Origin: Flavobacterium sp. MC2016-06
GTDB lineage: Bacteria > Bacteroidota > Bacteroidia > Flavobacteriales > Flavobacteriaceae
Length of the DNA: 64,000 bases
Direction: 5' to 3'
NCBI RefSeq assembly: GCF_009711165.2
Contig: NZ_WMID02000005.1
Location: 62,001-126,000, forward strand
Shown here: positions 19,837-28,489 of the stretch, piece by piece
Numbering within the stretch: the first letter of the stretch is position 1
How the letters are laid out: every line of letters begins with the position of its first letter
Position numbers and translations under genes: made by a program
Notes under the pieces: generated by a model
What the model was told of the DNA's origin: nothing
Database searches by the model: none
What the model saw: the letters and a program-made list of their open reading frames with translations, nothing else

Positions 19837-22173
19837 ATGATGAAAAAAATAACGCTTTTTATATTCTTTATTTTTACGCTTTTTGTAAAGGCGCAGGTTC
19901 CTGTGCTTACAGATTACAATCAAGTTTGGAAAACGCAGAGTAATAATTCATCAGAATCGATGCCTTTGGGCGGCGGAGATATTGGGTTGAATGTCTGGGT
20001 AGAAAAAGGCGATTTGCATTTTTATTTTTCGCGAAGCGGTACTTTCGACGAACACAATACTTTATTGAAATTAGGACGTGTAAAAGTTACTTTAACGCCG
20101 AATCCGTTTAAGGATAATGAAGGTTTTCATCAAGAATTGGTACTGAAAGACGGCTATGTTTCGATCCTTCAAAATAAAACAAAAATTAAACTTTGGGTTG
20201 ATGTTTTTAATCCAGTGATTCATTTAGATTTTGAGAGTTCGATACCAATGAAAATGACAGCATCTTACGAAAGCTGGCGTTATAAAAACAGAGATTCAAA
20301 AGGAAAAGCAAACAATGCCAATTCGTATAAATGGGCGCCGCAGGGAGAAATTGTAACCTATAAAGATTCGATTGCTTTTGAAAATAATGGAATCAAATTC
20401 TATCATAAAAACCGAGCTCAAACTGTTTTTGATGTTGCTGTAAAACAGCAGAAAATGGAATCGGTAAAAGGCCAAATGACGAATCCTCTTGCGAATCTGA
20501 CTTTCGGTGGATTTATGAAAGGTGATAATTTAAAACCTGACGGAACATATTTAGGGAAATATCAGGATACCGATTTTAAAGGATTTAATTTATCGAGTAT
20601 AAAACCTTCTAAAAAACAATCTTTAGAACTTCATTTATATACCAATCAACAAGAAGATCAAGCTTTATGGAATAATGCCTTAAAAAGCCAGATTGCGGCT
20701 TATAAAAGCACAGCAAAGCAAGCAGAGAAAAATACCATAAAATGGTGGAATAATTTCTGGGACCGCAGTTTTATTTTTACACAAAAAAATCAATCGATTG
20801 AGAAAGATTCTGTTTATCAAATCGGACAGAATTATCAGCTGTTTCGCTATATGTTAGGCTGTAATGCTTACGGAAAATATCCAACCAAATTCAATGGCGG
20901 ACTTTTTACAGTTGATCCTGTTTTTACCAATAAAGATTTAAATTTTACTCCCGATTTTAGAAATTGGGGAGGCGGAACGATGACGGCTCAAAACCAGCGT
21001 TTGGTTTATTTTCCGATGCTGAAAAGTGGTGATTTTGACATGATGAAATCGCAGCTGGATTATTATTTGAGTCTGCAGAAAAATGCCGAATTACGAAGCA
21101 AAGTGTATTGGAATCATAATGGCGCAGCTTTTACAGAACAATTAGAAAATTTTGGTCTGCCAAATCCTGCTGAATACGAGTGGAAACGCCCCGCAGATTA
21201 TGATCCGGGAATGGAATATAATGCTTGGCTGGAATACGAATGGGACACGGTTTTTGAATTTTGCCAAATGATGTTACAGCAGAAAGAATTTGCGAAAGAA
21301 GACATTCAAAAATACAATTCATTCATTATAAGTTGTCTTCGTTTTTTTGATGAACATTATCAATATTTAGCGAAACAAAGAGGTCGTAAAGCTTTGGATG
21401 GAAACGGACATTTGATTCTTTTTCCGGGTTCTGGAGCCGAAACTTACAAGATGGCTAATAATTCAAATAGTACAATTGCTGCTTTAAAAGTAATTACAGA
21501 AGAGCTTTTAAACCTTTCACAAAAAGAAGTATCAAAAGAAGAGTTAGAATATTTAAAAGGTTTTCAAACCAGAATTCCACCTTTGAATTTTGGTACAATT
21601 GAAAATCATAAAGTATTGGTTCCGGCAAAATCGTGGGAACGTGTTAATAATTCTGAAGTACCGCAATTGTATCCCGTTTATCCGTGGGGAATTTATGGTA
21701 TTGGAAAACTAGATTTAGAAACGGCGCTGAATACTTGGAAATATGATGCAGATGCTATAAAATTTAGAAGTCATATTGGTTGGAAACAAGACAATATATT
21801 CTCGGCAAGATTGGGTTTAACAGAAGAAGCAAAGAAATACAATCTGCTGAAAATGTCTAATTCAGATAGAAGATTTCCAGCGTTTTGGGGACCGGGTTTT
21901 GATTGGGTTCCCGATCATAATTGGGGCGGATCTGGAATGATTGGTATGCAGGAAATGCTTTTGCAGGAAGCAGATGGAAAAATTTATCTTTTTCCGGCTT
22001 GGCCAAAAGAATGGAATGTTCATTTTAAATTACATGCCTCTCAAAACACCATTATTGAAGCAGAAATTGTAAACGGAAAATCGAAAATTATAAAAGTAAT
22101 TCCAGAAGAAAAAACAAAAGATATTGTTGATCTGTTAGGAAAATCTATAGAAGAAAAAACAAAATTAAACTAA
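19837..22173 (+). CDS. GH95-like (alpha/alpha)6 protein, DUF5703 type
   Basis: The 778-residue secreted protein (signal peptide FIFFIFTLFVKAQ) has the GH95-like plan: an N-terminal beta-sandwich (ESMPLGGGDIGLNVWVEKG, SGTFDEHNTLLKLGRV) and a helical barrel with KFNGGLFTVDP, FRNWGGGTMTAQNQRL, YWNHNGAAFTEQ, LILFPGSGAETYKMANNSNS and WDWVPDHNWGG-like blocks. I associate this combination with DUF5703 proteins from memory; no reaction is known to me. An in-frame TTG at 19813 lies inside a hairpin, so ATG 19837 (or 19840) is the likely start. It is 7 bases upstream of a PL1 lyase gene with no repeat between, so the two are probably translated from one message. Confidence 0.65.
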   Translation: MMKKITLFIFFIFTLFVKAQVPVLTDYNQVWKTQSNNSSESMPLGGGDIGLNVWVEKGDLHFYFSRSGTFDEHNTLLKLGRVKVTLTPNPFKDNEGFHQELVLKDGYVSILQNKTKIKLWVDVFNPVIHLDFESSIPMKMTASYESWRYKNRDSKGKANNANSYKWAPQGEIVTYKDSIAFENNGIKFYHKNRAQTVFDVAVKQQKMESVKGQMTNPLANLTFGGFMKGDNLKPDGTYLGKYQDTDFKGFNLSSIKPSKKQSLELHLYTNQQEDQALWNNALKSQIAAYKSTAKQAEKNTIKWWNNFWDRSFIFTQKNQSIEKDSVYQIGQNYQLFRYMLGCNAYGKYPTKFNGGLFTVDPVFTNKDLNFTPDFRNWGGGTMTAQNQRLVYFPMLKSGDFDMMKSQLDYYLSLQKNAELRSKVYWNHNGAAFTEQLENFGLPNPAEYEWKRPADYDPGMEYNAWLEYEWDTVFEFCQMMLQQKEFAKEDIQKYNSFIISCLRFFDEHYQYLAKQRGRKALDGNGHLILFPGSGAETYKMANNSNSTIAALKVITEELLNLSQKEVSKEELEYLKGFQTRIPPLNFGTIENHKVLVPAKSWERVNNSEVPQLYPVYPWGIYGIGKLDLETALNTWKYDADAIKFRSHIGWKQDNIFSARLGLTEEAKKYNLLKMSNSDRRFPAFWGPGFDWVPDHNWGGSGMIGMQEMLLQEADGKIYLFPAWPKEWNVHFKLHASQNTIIEAEIVNGKSKIIKVIPEEKTKDIVDLLGKSIEEKTKLN

Positions 22174-22180
22174 AAAGAAA

Positions 22181-24628
22181 ATGATAAAAAAATTAGTTGG
22201 CTCTTTTGCTATGTCAATACTTTTGGCATTAAACGGGCAGGCGCAGAATACAGAGAAACAAGTTGTAAAAGTCGATTTTGACTTTTTTCAAAGAAGATTA
22301 GAAGAAGTTCACGATACAAGTTATGATTCGTGGGTAATTGAGGATAAAAAAGAAGACTCAAAAACATTTAATAATGTAACTTTTAAATTAAAAGGAAACT
22401 TTACATCAAAATGGTACAAACTCGGAATGAGTGCACCATTTTACAGCAAATTAGGGAGTGACGGTTTGGTTACAAGCCAGAATTTAGAGCTGAAAATTAA
22501 CGGATTAAAGGAAGGGAAACACACATTATTGACCTTTCATAATGCATTTGATATTATTAAAGGAAAAACTTTTTCTCCGATTAAAATCTATGTAAACGAT
22601 AAATTAACCGCAACTGTAAACGCGAGTCAGAGAGCCAATGCTAAAATTGACGCTGCGATGGCTTACATTACTTTTGATGTGATTAAATATCAGGATGTAG
22701 TGATTCGTTTTGAAATTGACGAAACTTCCAATCCCAATATTGTACCCCAAATTGTGATTAACGGATTTGAAGTTGATACACCAAATTTGATGAATCAAGC
22801 TCGTTCTCCCGAACCAAAAAATGGAGATGAACATGTGGCAGATAAAGCTATTATCTTGAAATGGGATGCTTCAAAAAATGCTTCAAAATATCAATTGTAT
22901 TTTGGACTAGATAAAGATGCAGTAGCAAATGCCAATGAATCTTCAAAAGAATACAAAGGAAAATTAAGTAAAAGATCTTTTGCCGTTCCTAATTTGTACA
23001 GCATGACAACGTATTATTGGAGGGTGGATGAAATTGATGCTAAAGGAAATGTAACTCCAGGAAATGTGTGGTCGTTTAAACCAGCACAATTGGCTTTTCC
23101 AGATGCTGAAGGTTACGGACGTTTTGCCGTTGGAGGCAGAGGCGGTAAAGTTGTAGAAGTTACGAACTTAAACGATGACGGACCAGGAAGTTTACGTGAT
23201 GCCATAAACCAAGAAATTGGACCAAAAACAATTGTTTTTAATGTGTCTGGAAATATAAAATTAGCATCAAGATTAGTGGCTAATCAGCCGTATATTACTA
23301 TTGCTGGACAAACTGCTCCGGGAGAAGGAATCACGATTACGCGCGCGCCAATTGGTCTTACGGGAAATGATGGTGTTGTTCGATTTTTGAAAGTGCGTAT
23401 CGGTGGAGGTACTACTTTTGATGGTATGGGACTTACAGGCGCTAACGTGAGTATTATTGACCATTGTTCTATCAGCTGGACAATTGATGAATCTTTTAGT
23501 TCGCGTGGAGCGCATAATATTACTTTGCAGAGAACTTTAATTTCTGAGGCATTAAATGTTGCTGGACACGACAAATATCCAGTGGGAAAAATGCATGGAT
23601 TTGCAGCTACAATTGGCGGTGATATTGGTAGTTTTCATCACAATTTATTGGCACACAATTACGGTCGTAACTGGAGTATTGGCGGTGGTTTAAACGGAGA
23701 CGGTTATTATTCTGGAAGATTGGATATTAGAAATAATGTGGTTTACAATTGGGGACATCGTACAACAGATGGCGGCGCAAATGAAGTAAATTTTGTTAAT
23801 AATTATTACAAACCGGGCGCTTCTACAGATATTTTTGTAGCACTAAATGCACAGCATGAAGGTGTTGGAAAAGGAATGCAGCGTTATTATTTTGACGGTA
23901 ATATTATGCCGGGTTATTTTACCGAAAAAAATCAGGAGAAAGGAAGAATAATGACAATTTCGAATAAAGAGATTGTGAAATATGAAACTTTTGTAAATAA
24001 ACCTTTTTTCGAGTCTTTTGTAACGACTCAAAGTGCCGAAGCGGCTTATAAAAATGTATTGTCAGATGTTGGTGCAAATCAGCCGTTTTTGGATCAACAC
24101 GATATTCGAATGATTGATGAAACGCTTAAAGGAAGTTTTACTTTTAAAGGAAGTAAAAGCGGTTTAGGCGGTTTGATCGATAATGAAGCGGATCAAGGCG
24201 GCTGGCCTGATTTTAAATCTGAAACTCGTTCTGCTGATTGGGATACAGATCATGACGGATTACCAAATTGGTGGGAGAAAGAGCATAACTTAAATGTTAA
24301 CTCAAGTGCTGGAGATTTTTCAGATGCTAATTTAGATGCTGATAAAGATGGATTTACAGAGTTAGACAATTATTTAGATTGGCTGGCGCATCCACATTAT
24401 TTTGTAAAAGCTGGAGAAAATGTTGCACTTTCTGCACCAGATTATTTTAAAGGTTATGAGAACAAACCAGTTTACGCTTTTTCTGAGGCTAAAAACGGAA
24501 GTGTTTCTTTGAATGGAAATGAAATTCAATTTAAACCTTTCCAAAACGGATTTGCTTCTTTTGTAATCACCGTTAAAGATGCAGATGGAGATACAATGAG
24601 TCGTTTGGTTAACTTCTTTGTAAAATAA
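22181..24628 (+). CDS. Multidomain pectate lyase, PL1 family
   Basis: The 815-residue secreted protein has a signal peptide (SILLALNGQAQ), a beta-sandwich that looks carbohydrate-binding (about 28-205), a fibronectin-III-like domain (about 208-300, KWDASKNASKYQLYFGL, YWRVDEIDAKGN), the PL1 right-handed beta-helix (about 305-620) and a calcium-binding thrombospondin-3-like tail (DTDHDGLPNWWE) before an Ig-like end (YKNKPVYAF-type). PL1 hallmarks are FPDAEGYGRFAVGGRGGKV, DDGPGSLRDAIN, ITIAGQTAPGEGITI and IIDHCSISWTIDESFS. PL1 enzymes cut polygalacturonan by beta-elimination. This member has more accessory domains than the two lyases after susD and may bind the polymer at the cell surface. Confidence 0.88.
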   Translation: MIKKLVGSFAMSILLALNGQAQNTEKQVVKVDFDFFQRRLEEVHDTSYDSWVIEDKKEDSKTFNNVTFKLKGNFTSKWYKLGMSAPFYSKLGSDGLVTSQNLELKINGLKEGKHTLLTFHNAFDIIKGKTFSPIKIYVNDKLTATVNASQRANAKIDAAMAYITFDVIKYQDVVIRFEIDETSNPNIVPQIVINGFEVDTPNLMNQARSPEPKNGDEHVADKAIILKWDASKNASKYQLYFGLDKDAVANANESSKEYKGKLSKRSFAVPNLYSMTTYYWRVDEIDAKGNVTPGNVWSFKPAQLAFPDAEGYGRFAVGGRGGKVVEVTNLNDDGPGSLRDAINQEIGPKTIVFNVSGNIKLASRLVANQPYITIAGQTAPGEGITITRAPIGLTGNDGVVRFLKVRIGGGTTFDGMGLTGANVSIIDHCSISWTIDESFSSRGAHNITLQRTLISEALNVAGHDKYPVGKMHGFAATIGGDIGSFHHNLLAHNYGRNWSIGGGLNGDGYYSGRLDIRNNVVYNWGHRTTDGGANEVNFVNNYYKPGASTDIFVALNAQHEGVGKGMQRYYFDGNIMPGYFTEKNQEKGRIMTISNKEIVKYETFVNKPFFESFVTTQSAEAAYKNVLSDVGANQPFLDQHDIRMIDETLKGSFTFKGSKSGLGGLIDNEADQGGWPDFKSETRSADWDTDHDGLPNWWEKEHNLNVNSSAGDFSDANLDADKDGFTELDNYLDWLAHPHYFVKAGENVALSAPDYFKGYENKPVYAFSEAKNGSVSLNGNEIQFKPFQNGFASFVITVKDADGDTMSRLVNFFVK

Positions 24629-24634
24629 AATTAA

Positions 24635-24705
24635 TTAAACCATATAAGTTATATAAGCTCAATTAAGCTAAACTGATATTTTCTTATATAACTTATATGG
24701 TTTAA
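24635..24705. repeat. Inverted repeat with 23-bp perfect arms
   Basis: Arms at 24635-24657 and 24683-24705 (core ACCATATAAGTTATATAAG) pair exactly. It starts 7 bases after the lyase stop and fills the spacer. Confidence 0.95.
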
Positions 24706-24720
24706 ACTATTCTTAATAAA

Positions 24721-26742
24721 ATGAAAAATAATATTATTCTATTCGCAGCGCTATTATTCTCGACTGTTTTTACAGCGCAGAATAAAGGATTGGTGGCTAA
24801 TTCTGAAAGTCCGTATTCTAAATTACAAAGTGTAGGTTTACAAGATGTAAAATGGACAAACGGCTTCTGGAAAGAACAGTTTGATGTAGAAACAAAAAAC
24901 ACTTTGCCATATATGTGGAATTTGTATCATAATGATTCGATTACACATGCGTACAAAAATTTTGAAATTGCTGCTGGTTTAATGAAAGGAAAATTCAGCG
25001 GGCCATCTTTTCACGATGGTGATTTCTATAAAGTTTTTGAAGCTATGGCGGCAACTTATGCAGTTACAAAAGATAAAAAACTAGATACCGAAATGGATCA
25101 GGCAATTGCTCTTTTTGCAAAAGTACAACGCAAGGATGGTTATATTCATACGCCGGTTTTAATAGACGAACGCTGGGGAACTTTAGGGCCAGAGGAAGTA
25201 AAAAAACAATTGGGTTTTGAAAAATACAATATGGGACATTTAATGACTGCGGCCTGCATTCATTATCGTGCAACGGGAAAAACTAACTTTTTGGATATTG
25301 CCAAAGGCGTAGCCGATTATTTGTATGATTTTTATAAAAAAGCGTCACCAGAATTGGCTCGTAATGCCATTTGTCCGTCTCATTATATGGGAATTGTCGA
25401 AATGTATCGCACTACAAAAAATCCAAAATATTTAGAATTGGCCAATAACCTAATTGATATTAGAGGAACTACAGATGATGGAACGGATGATAATCAAGAC
25501 CGCGTTCCGTTTAGACAGCAGACTACAGCAATGGGACATGCTGTAAGAGCAAATTATCTCTATGCAGGTGTTGCCGATTTATACGCAGAAACGGGCGAAA
25601 AGAAATTGTTGAATAATCTTGAATCGATTTGGGATGATGTAACCTACAGAAAAATGTACATTACAGGCGCATGCGGTGCTTTGTACGATGGAGTTTCACC
25701 AGATGGAACTTCTTATGATCCTACAGTAGTTCAAAAAATACATCAAGCTTACGGAAGACCTTTTCAGTTGCCAAATGCTACGGCTCATACAGAGACCTGT
25801 GCCAATATTGGAAATGTTTTATGGAATTGGAGAATGCTTCAAATTACTGGTGATGCAAAATATGCAGATATTGTAGAGTTAGCACTTTATAATAGTGTTT
25901 TGTCTGGAATTAATTTGGAAGGAGAAAAATTCTGCTACAACAATCCGCTGAATGTTTCTAATGATCTGCCTTTTCAGCAAAGGTGGGGAAATGAGCGTGA
26001 AAGTTACATCAAACTTTCAAATTGCTGTGCACCAAACGTAACCAGAACAATTGCCGAAGCGGCCAATTATGCTTACGATCTTTCGAAAGAAGGTTTGTAT
26101 GTTAATTTATACGGAAGCAATTCATTAAAAACTAAAACTTTAAACGGAGAAATTCTAGAAGTAGAACAGCAGACTAATTATCCGTGGGATGGAAAAATTA
26201 CGTTGAAAATTGCAAAAGCTCCAAAAGAGGCGCAGGCTTTTTTCTTAAGAATTCCGGGATGGAGCCAAGACGCAGCAATTTTGGTTAACGATAAAAAAGT
26301 TAATGAAAAAATAACTTCTGGATCTTATTTCAAAATAGAACAAAAATGGAAAAAAGGCGATGTTATTGAGTTAAATCTTCCGATGCCGGTAGAATTAATG
26401 GAAGCAAATCCTTTGGTAGAAGAAGTTAAAAATCAAGTAGCTGTAAAAAGAGGACCTTTGGTTTATTGCTTAGAATCTGATCAGCTTCCGGCAAATGTTA
26501 GTGTAAATGATGTGGTTTTAAATCTTAATTCTAAATTTACTACCAATTTTGTAGATTTAGATAATAGAAAATTACTTAGTATTGAAGCGAGTACAACCGT
26601 TTCTTCAGATAATTCTTGGAATAAAACTTTATACAAACCAATTTCTGCTAAAGAAGGAAAATCTTTTACGGTACAATTACTTCCTTATTTTGCATGGGGA
26701 AATAAAGGAAAAGGAGAAATGACGGTTTGGATGTCGCATTAA
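24721..26742 (+). CDS. Beta-L-arabinofuranosidase-type enzyme, GH127/GH146 (DUF1680)
   Basis: The 673-residue protein has a signal peptide (FAALLFSTVFTAQ), an (alpha/alpha)6 barrel (about 35-440) and C-terminal sandwiches. The zinc and catalytic set of GH127 is complete: Glu358 and Cys360 in AHTETCANIGN and Cys435-Cys436 in LSNCCAPN, where the characterised bifidobacterial enzyme uses Glu338, Cys340, Cys417 and Cys418 with a Cys as nucleophile. The family removes beta-L-arabinofuranose; a GH127 enzyme of the B. thetaiotaomicron RG-II system acts on an unusual RG-II sugar instead, so the exact substrate here is open. It lies between a PL1 lyase and the pectin methylesterase. Confidence 0.9.
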   Translation: MKNNIILFAALLFSTVFTAQNKGLVANSESPYSKLQSVGLQDVKWTNGFWKEQFDVETKNTLPYMWNLYHNDSITHAYKNFEIAAGLMKGKFSGPSFHDGDFYKVFEAMAATYAVTKDKKLDTEMDQAIALFAKVQRKDGYIHTPVLIDERWGTLGPEEVKKQLGFEKYNMGHLMTAACIHYRATGKTNFLDIAKGVADYLYDFYKKASPELARNAICPSHYMGIVEMYRTTKNPKYLELANNLIDIRGTTDDGTDDNQDRVPFRQQTTAMGHAVRANYLYAGVADLYAETGEKKLLNNLESIWDDVTYRKMYITGACGALYDGVSPDGTSYDPTVVQKIHQAYGRPFQLPNATAHTETCANIGNVLWNWRMLQITGDAKYADIVELALYNSVLSGINLEGEKFCYNNPLNVSNDLPFQQRWGNERESYIKLSNCCAPNVTRTIAEAANYAYDLSKEGLYVNLYGSNSLKTKTLNGEILEVEQQTNYPWDGKITLKIAKAPKEAQAFFLRIPGWSQDAAILVNDKKVNEKITSGSYFKIEQKWKKGDVIELNLPMPVELMEANPLVEEVKNQVAVKRGPLVYCLESDQLPANVSVNDVVLNLNSKFTTNFVDLDNRKLLSIEASTTVSSDNSWNKTLYKPISAKEGKSFTVQLLPYFAWGNKGKGEMTVWMSH

Positions 26743-26761
26743 TATTATTTTGAAGACGAGA

Positions 26762-26794
26762 AACTATGTCAAAGTTTTAAACTTTGACATAGTT
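26762..26794. repeat. Perfect 33-bp palindrome (16-1-16)
   Basis: AACTATGTCAAAGTTT, one T, then its exact complement. Same plan as 10868-10900 with different arms. Confidence 0.95.
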
Positions 26795-26819
26795 AATAAC
26801 CACAATAAAATCAAAATTT

Positions 26820-27809
26820 ATGAAACACATTTTAGCCTTATTTCTGAGTATTAGTTCTTTGCTCGTAACAGCACAAACTATAGATAATAAATTTGAATTG
26901 ACTGTTGCTCAAGATGGCTCGGGTGATTTTAAAACGATTCAAGAAGCCGTTGATGCTGTAAAAGATAATGCCGAAAAGCGAGTTGTTATTACTATAAAGG
27001 CAGGTCTTTACAAAGAAAAATTAGAGATTCCGTCTTCTAAAATATTGATTACTTTAAAAGGAGTTGACAGAGAGAAAACCATTATTTCGTTTGATGATTA
27101 TTCTGGAAAGCCTTTAAGAGAAATAGATCCATCTGGTAAAAAAGCATTTGGCACTTCTACTTCCTATTCTTTTTTAATTAAAGGAAATGATTGCACACTA
27201 GAAAATCTTACTATCGAAAATACAGCAGGAAGAGTAGGACAGGCGGTTGCTTTACATATAAAAAGCGATCGAGTGATAGTGAAAAATTGTTCTATCTTAG
27301 GAAATCAGGATACGCTTTTTTTATCAGAACCCAATGTTCGTAATTACTTTGAAAATTGCTTAATCACGGGTACAACCGATTTTATATTTGGTGCGGCAAC
27401 AGCTTATTTCAATAATTGTACTATCGAAAGTTTAAGTAACTCGTATATTACAGCAGCGTCAACACCTCAGGGTCAGGCTTATGGTTTTGTTTTTGCAGAT
27501 TGTAAGCTTAAAGCAAAAGACAATACTGTTGATAAAGTTTTTCTGGGTAGACCTTGGAGACCTTATGCACAAACTGTTTTTATAAATACAGATTTAAGTT
27601 CTCATATTATAGCAGAAGGTTGGAATGCCTGGATCGATACCAGATTTCCAGATAAGGATAAAACAGCTTATTATGCAGAATACGGCAGTAAAGGCAGTAG
27701 TGCAAAAGATTTATCTCAAAGAGTTTCATGGTCGCATCAACTGAATAAATCGGATCTTAAAAAATATAGTTTAGATAAAGTATTGAACGGCTGGGATCCT
27801 AAAAAATAA
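26820..27809 (+). CDS. Pectin methylesterase, CE8 family
   Basis: The 329-residue protein has a signal peptide (FLSISSLLVTAQ) and a right-handed beta-helix esterase domain filling the rest. Active-site residues are in place: Gln163-Asp164 in LGNQDTLF, Asp187 in GTTDFIFGAA, and Arg244-Trp246 in LGRPWRPYAQTVF. CE8 removes methyl esters from homogalacturonan and so prepares it for the PL1 lyases and GH28 hydrolase of this locus. Length is normal for a bacterial single-domain enzyme. It is the last gene before a clear terminator, closing the left arm of the PUL. Confidence 0.95.
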   Translation: MKHILALFLSISSLLVTAQTIDNKFELTVAQDGSGDFKTIQEAVDAVKDNAEKRVVITIKAGLYKEKLEIPSSKILITLKGVDREKTIISFDDYSGKPLREIDPSGKKAFGTSTSYSFLIKGNDCTLENLTIENTAGRVGQAVALHIKSDRVIVKNCSILGNQDTLFLSEPNVRNYFENCLITGTTDFIFGAATAYFNNCTIESLSNSYITAASTPQGQAYGFVFADCKLKAKDNTVDKVFLGRPWRPYAQTVFINTDLSSHIIAEGWNAWIDTRFPDKDKTAYYAEYGSKGSSAKDLSQRVSWSHQLNKSDLKKYSLDKVLNGWDPKK

Positions 27810-27820
27810 GAATAAAACAA

Positions 27821-27852
27821 GGGCTGAAAACATGTATTTTCGGCCTTTTTTT
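27821..27852 (+). terminator. Rho-independent terminator of the left PUL arm
   Basis: GGCTGAAAA (27822-27830) pairs with TTTTCGGCC (27837-27845) with one wobble and is followed by a T-run, 12 bases after the CE8 stop codon. Confidence 0.8.
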
Positions 27853-28309
27853 ATGAACCAAAACTAAAATGGCATAAAGTTATAGATGAGTATCCTGTTT
27901 TAATCGACATAAAGATAAAAATCATCGAAATGTTGGTCAGAAATTACTTTTAAAAAGTATATTTTTTTAATAAAATATTAAGTAATGTTTAGGAACTGTT
28001 ATGGTTTGTATTTGTAAGTTTTTTATCTTTGAAATTGTTTTGTTTTTATAGCGTTTTAGCTTGTTTTTTGCCCTATAATAGGCAAAGTTAACCACTTCTA
28101 TATCAGTTCTTCGCGGGTATTATTTTGCAGAATAAACAACTTATAATTGTTTTTGATGCATTTTTTGCTGCTTTTGTTTGCAAAGCAGTTTCTTTATTTG
28201 ATTATGTTTAGATATTTTCCTTAAATTTTCAGGTACGTATATTTTTTCTTTTGTTTTTTTATTAATATTGTTTTTTTTAAGTGTTATTTTTTGAGATTAT
28301 ACAATTAAA
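27853..28309. other. AT-rich intergenic stretch before the susC promoter
   Basis: No open frame of note. It contains many T-runs and a small hairpin TTTGCC-loop-GGCAAA (28067-28086). It carries none of the dispersed palindrome families that fill other gaps of the PUL. Confidence 0.5.
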
Positions 28310-28355
28310 ACAGGATAGAGCAGGACGGTTCTAATGTATTGTCGTTATATTTTTG
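28310..28355 (+). promoter_or_regulatory. susC promoter with shared direct-repeat operator
   Basis: Two direct 10-bp units, ACAGGATAGA and GCAGGACGGT (28310-28329), then 18 bases, then TATTTTTG (28348-28355), a perfect TAnnTTTG box. Spacing is identical to 5492-5537. The start codon follows at 28490, giving a leader of roughly 130 bases. Confidence 0.7.
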
Positions 28356-28489
28356 GTATACAAATAATAAATGTGTTTTGGACATTTAATGAAATACTTT
28401 AAGATTAATTTAAATCTTGTTTTATTAAAAGAAACACATTTAAAACATGACTAACTAACATTTAATAACCTAACCAAAAAAAAACATTT

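Noticed and set aside
27853..28309. Missed gene before susC
   Set aside because: All frames are broken by frequent stops and the sequence is mostly T-runs.
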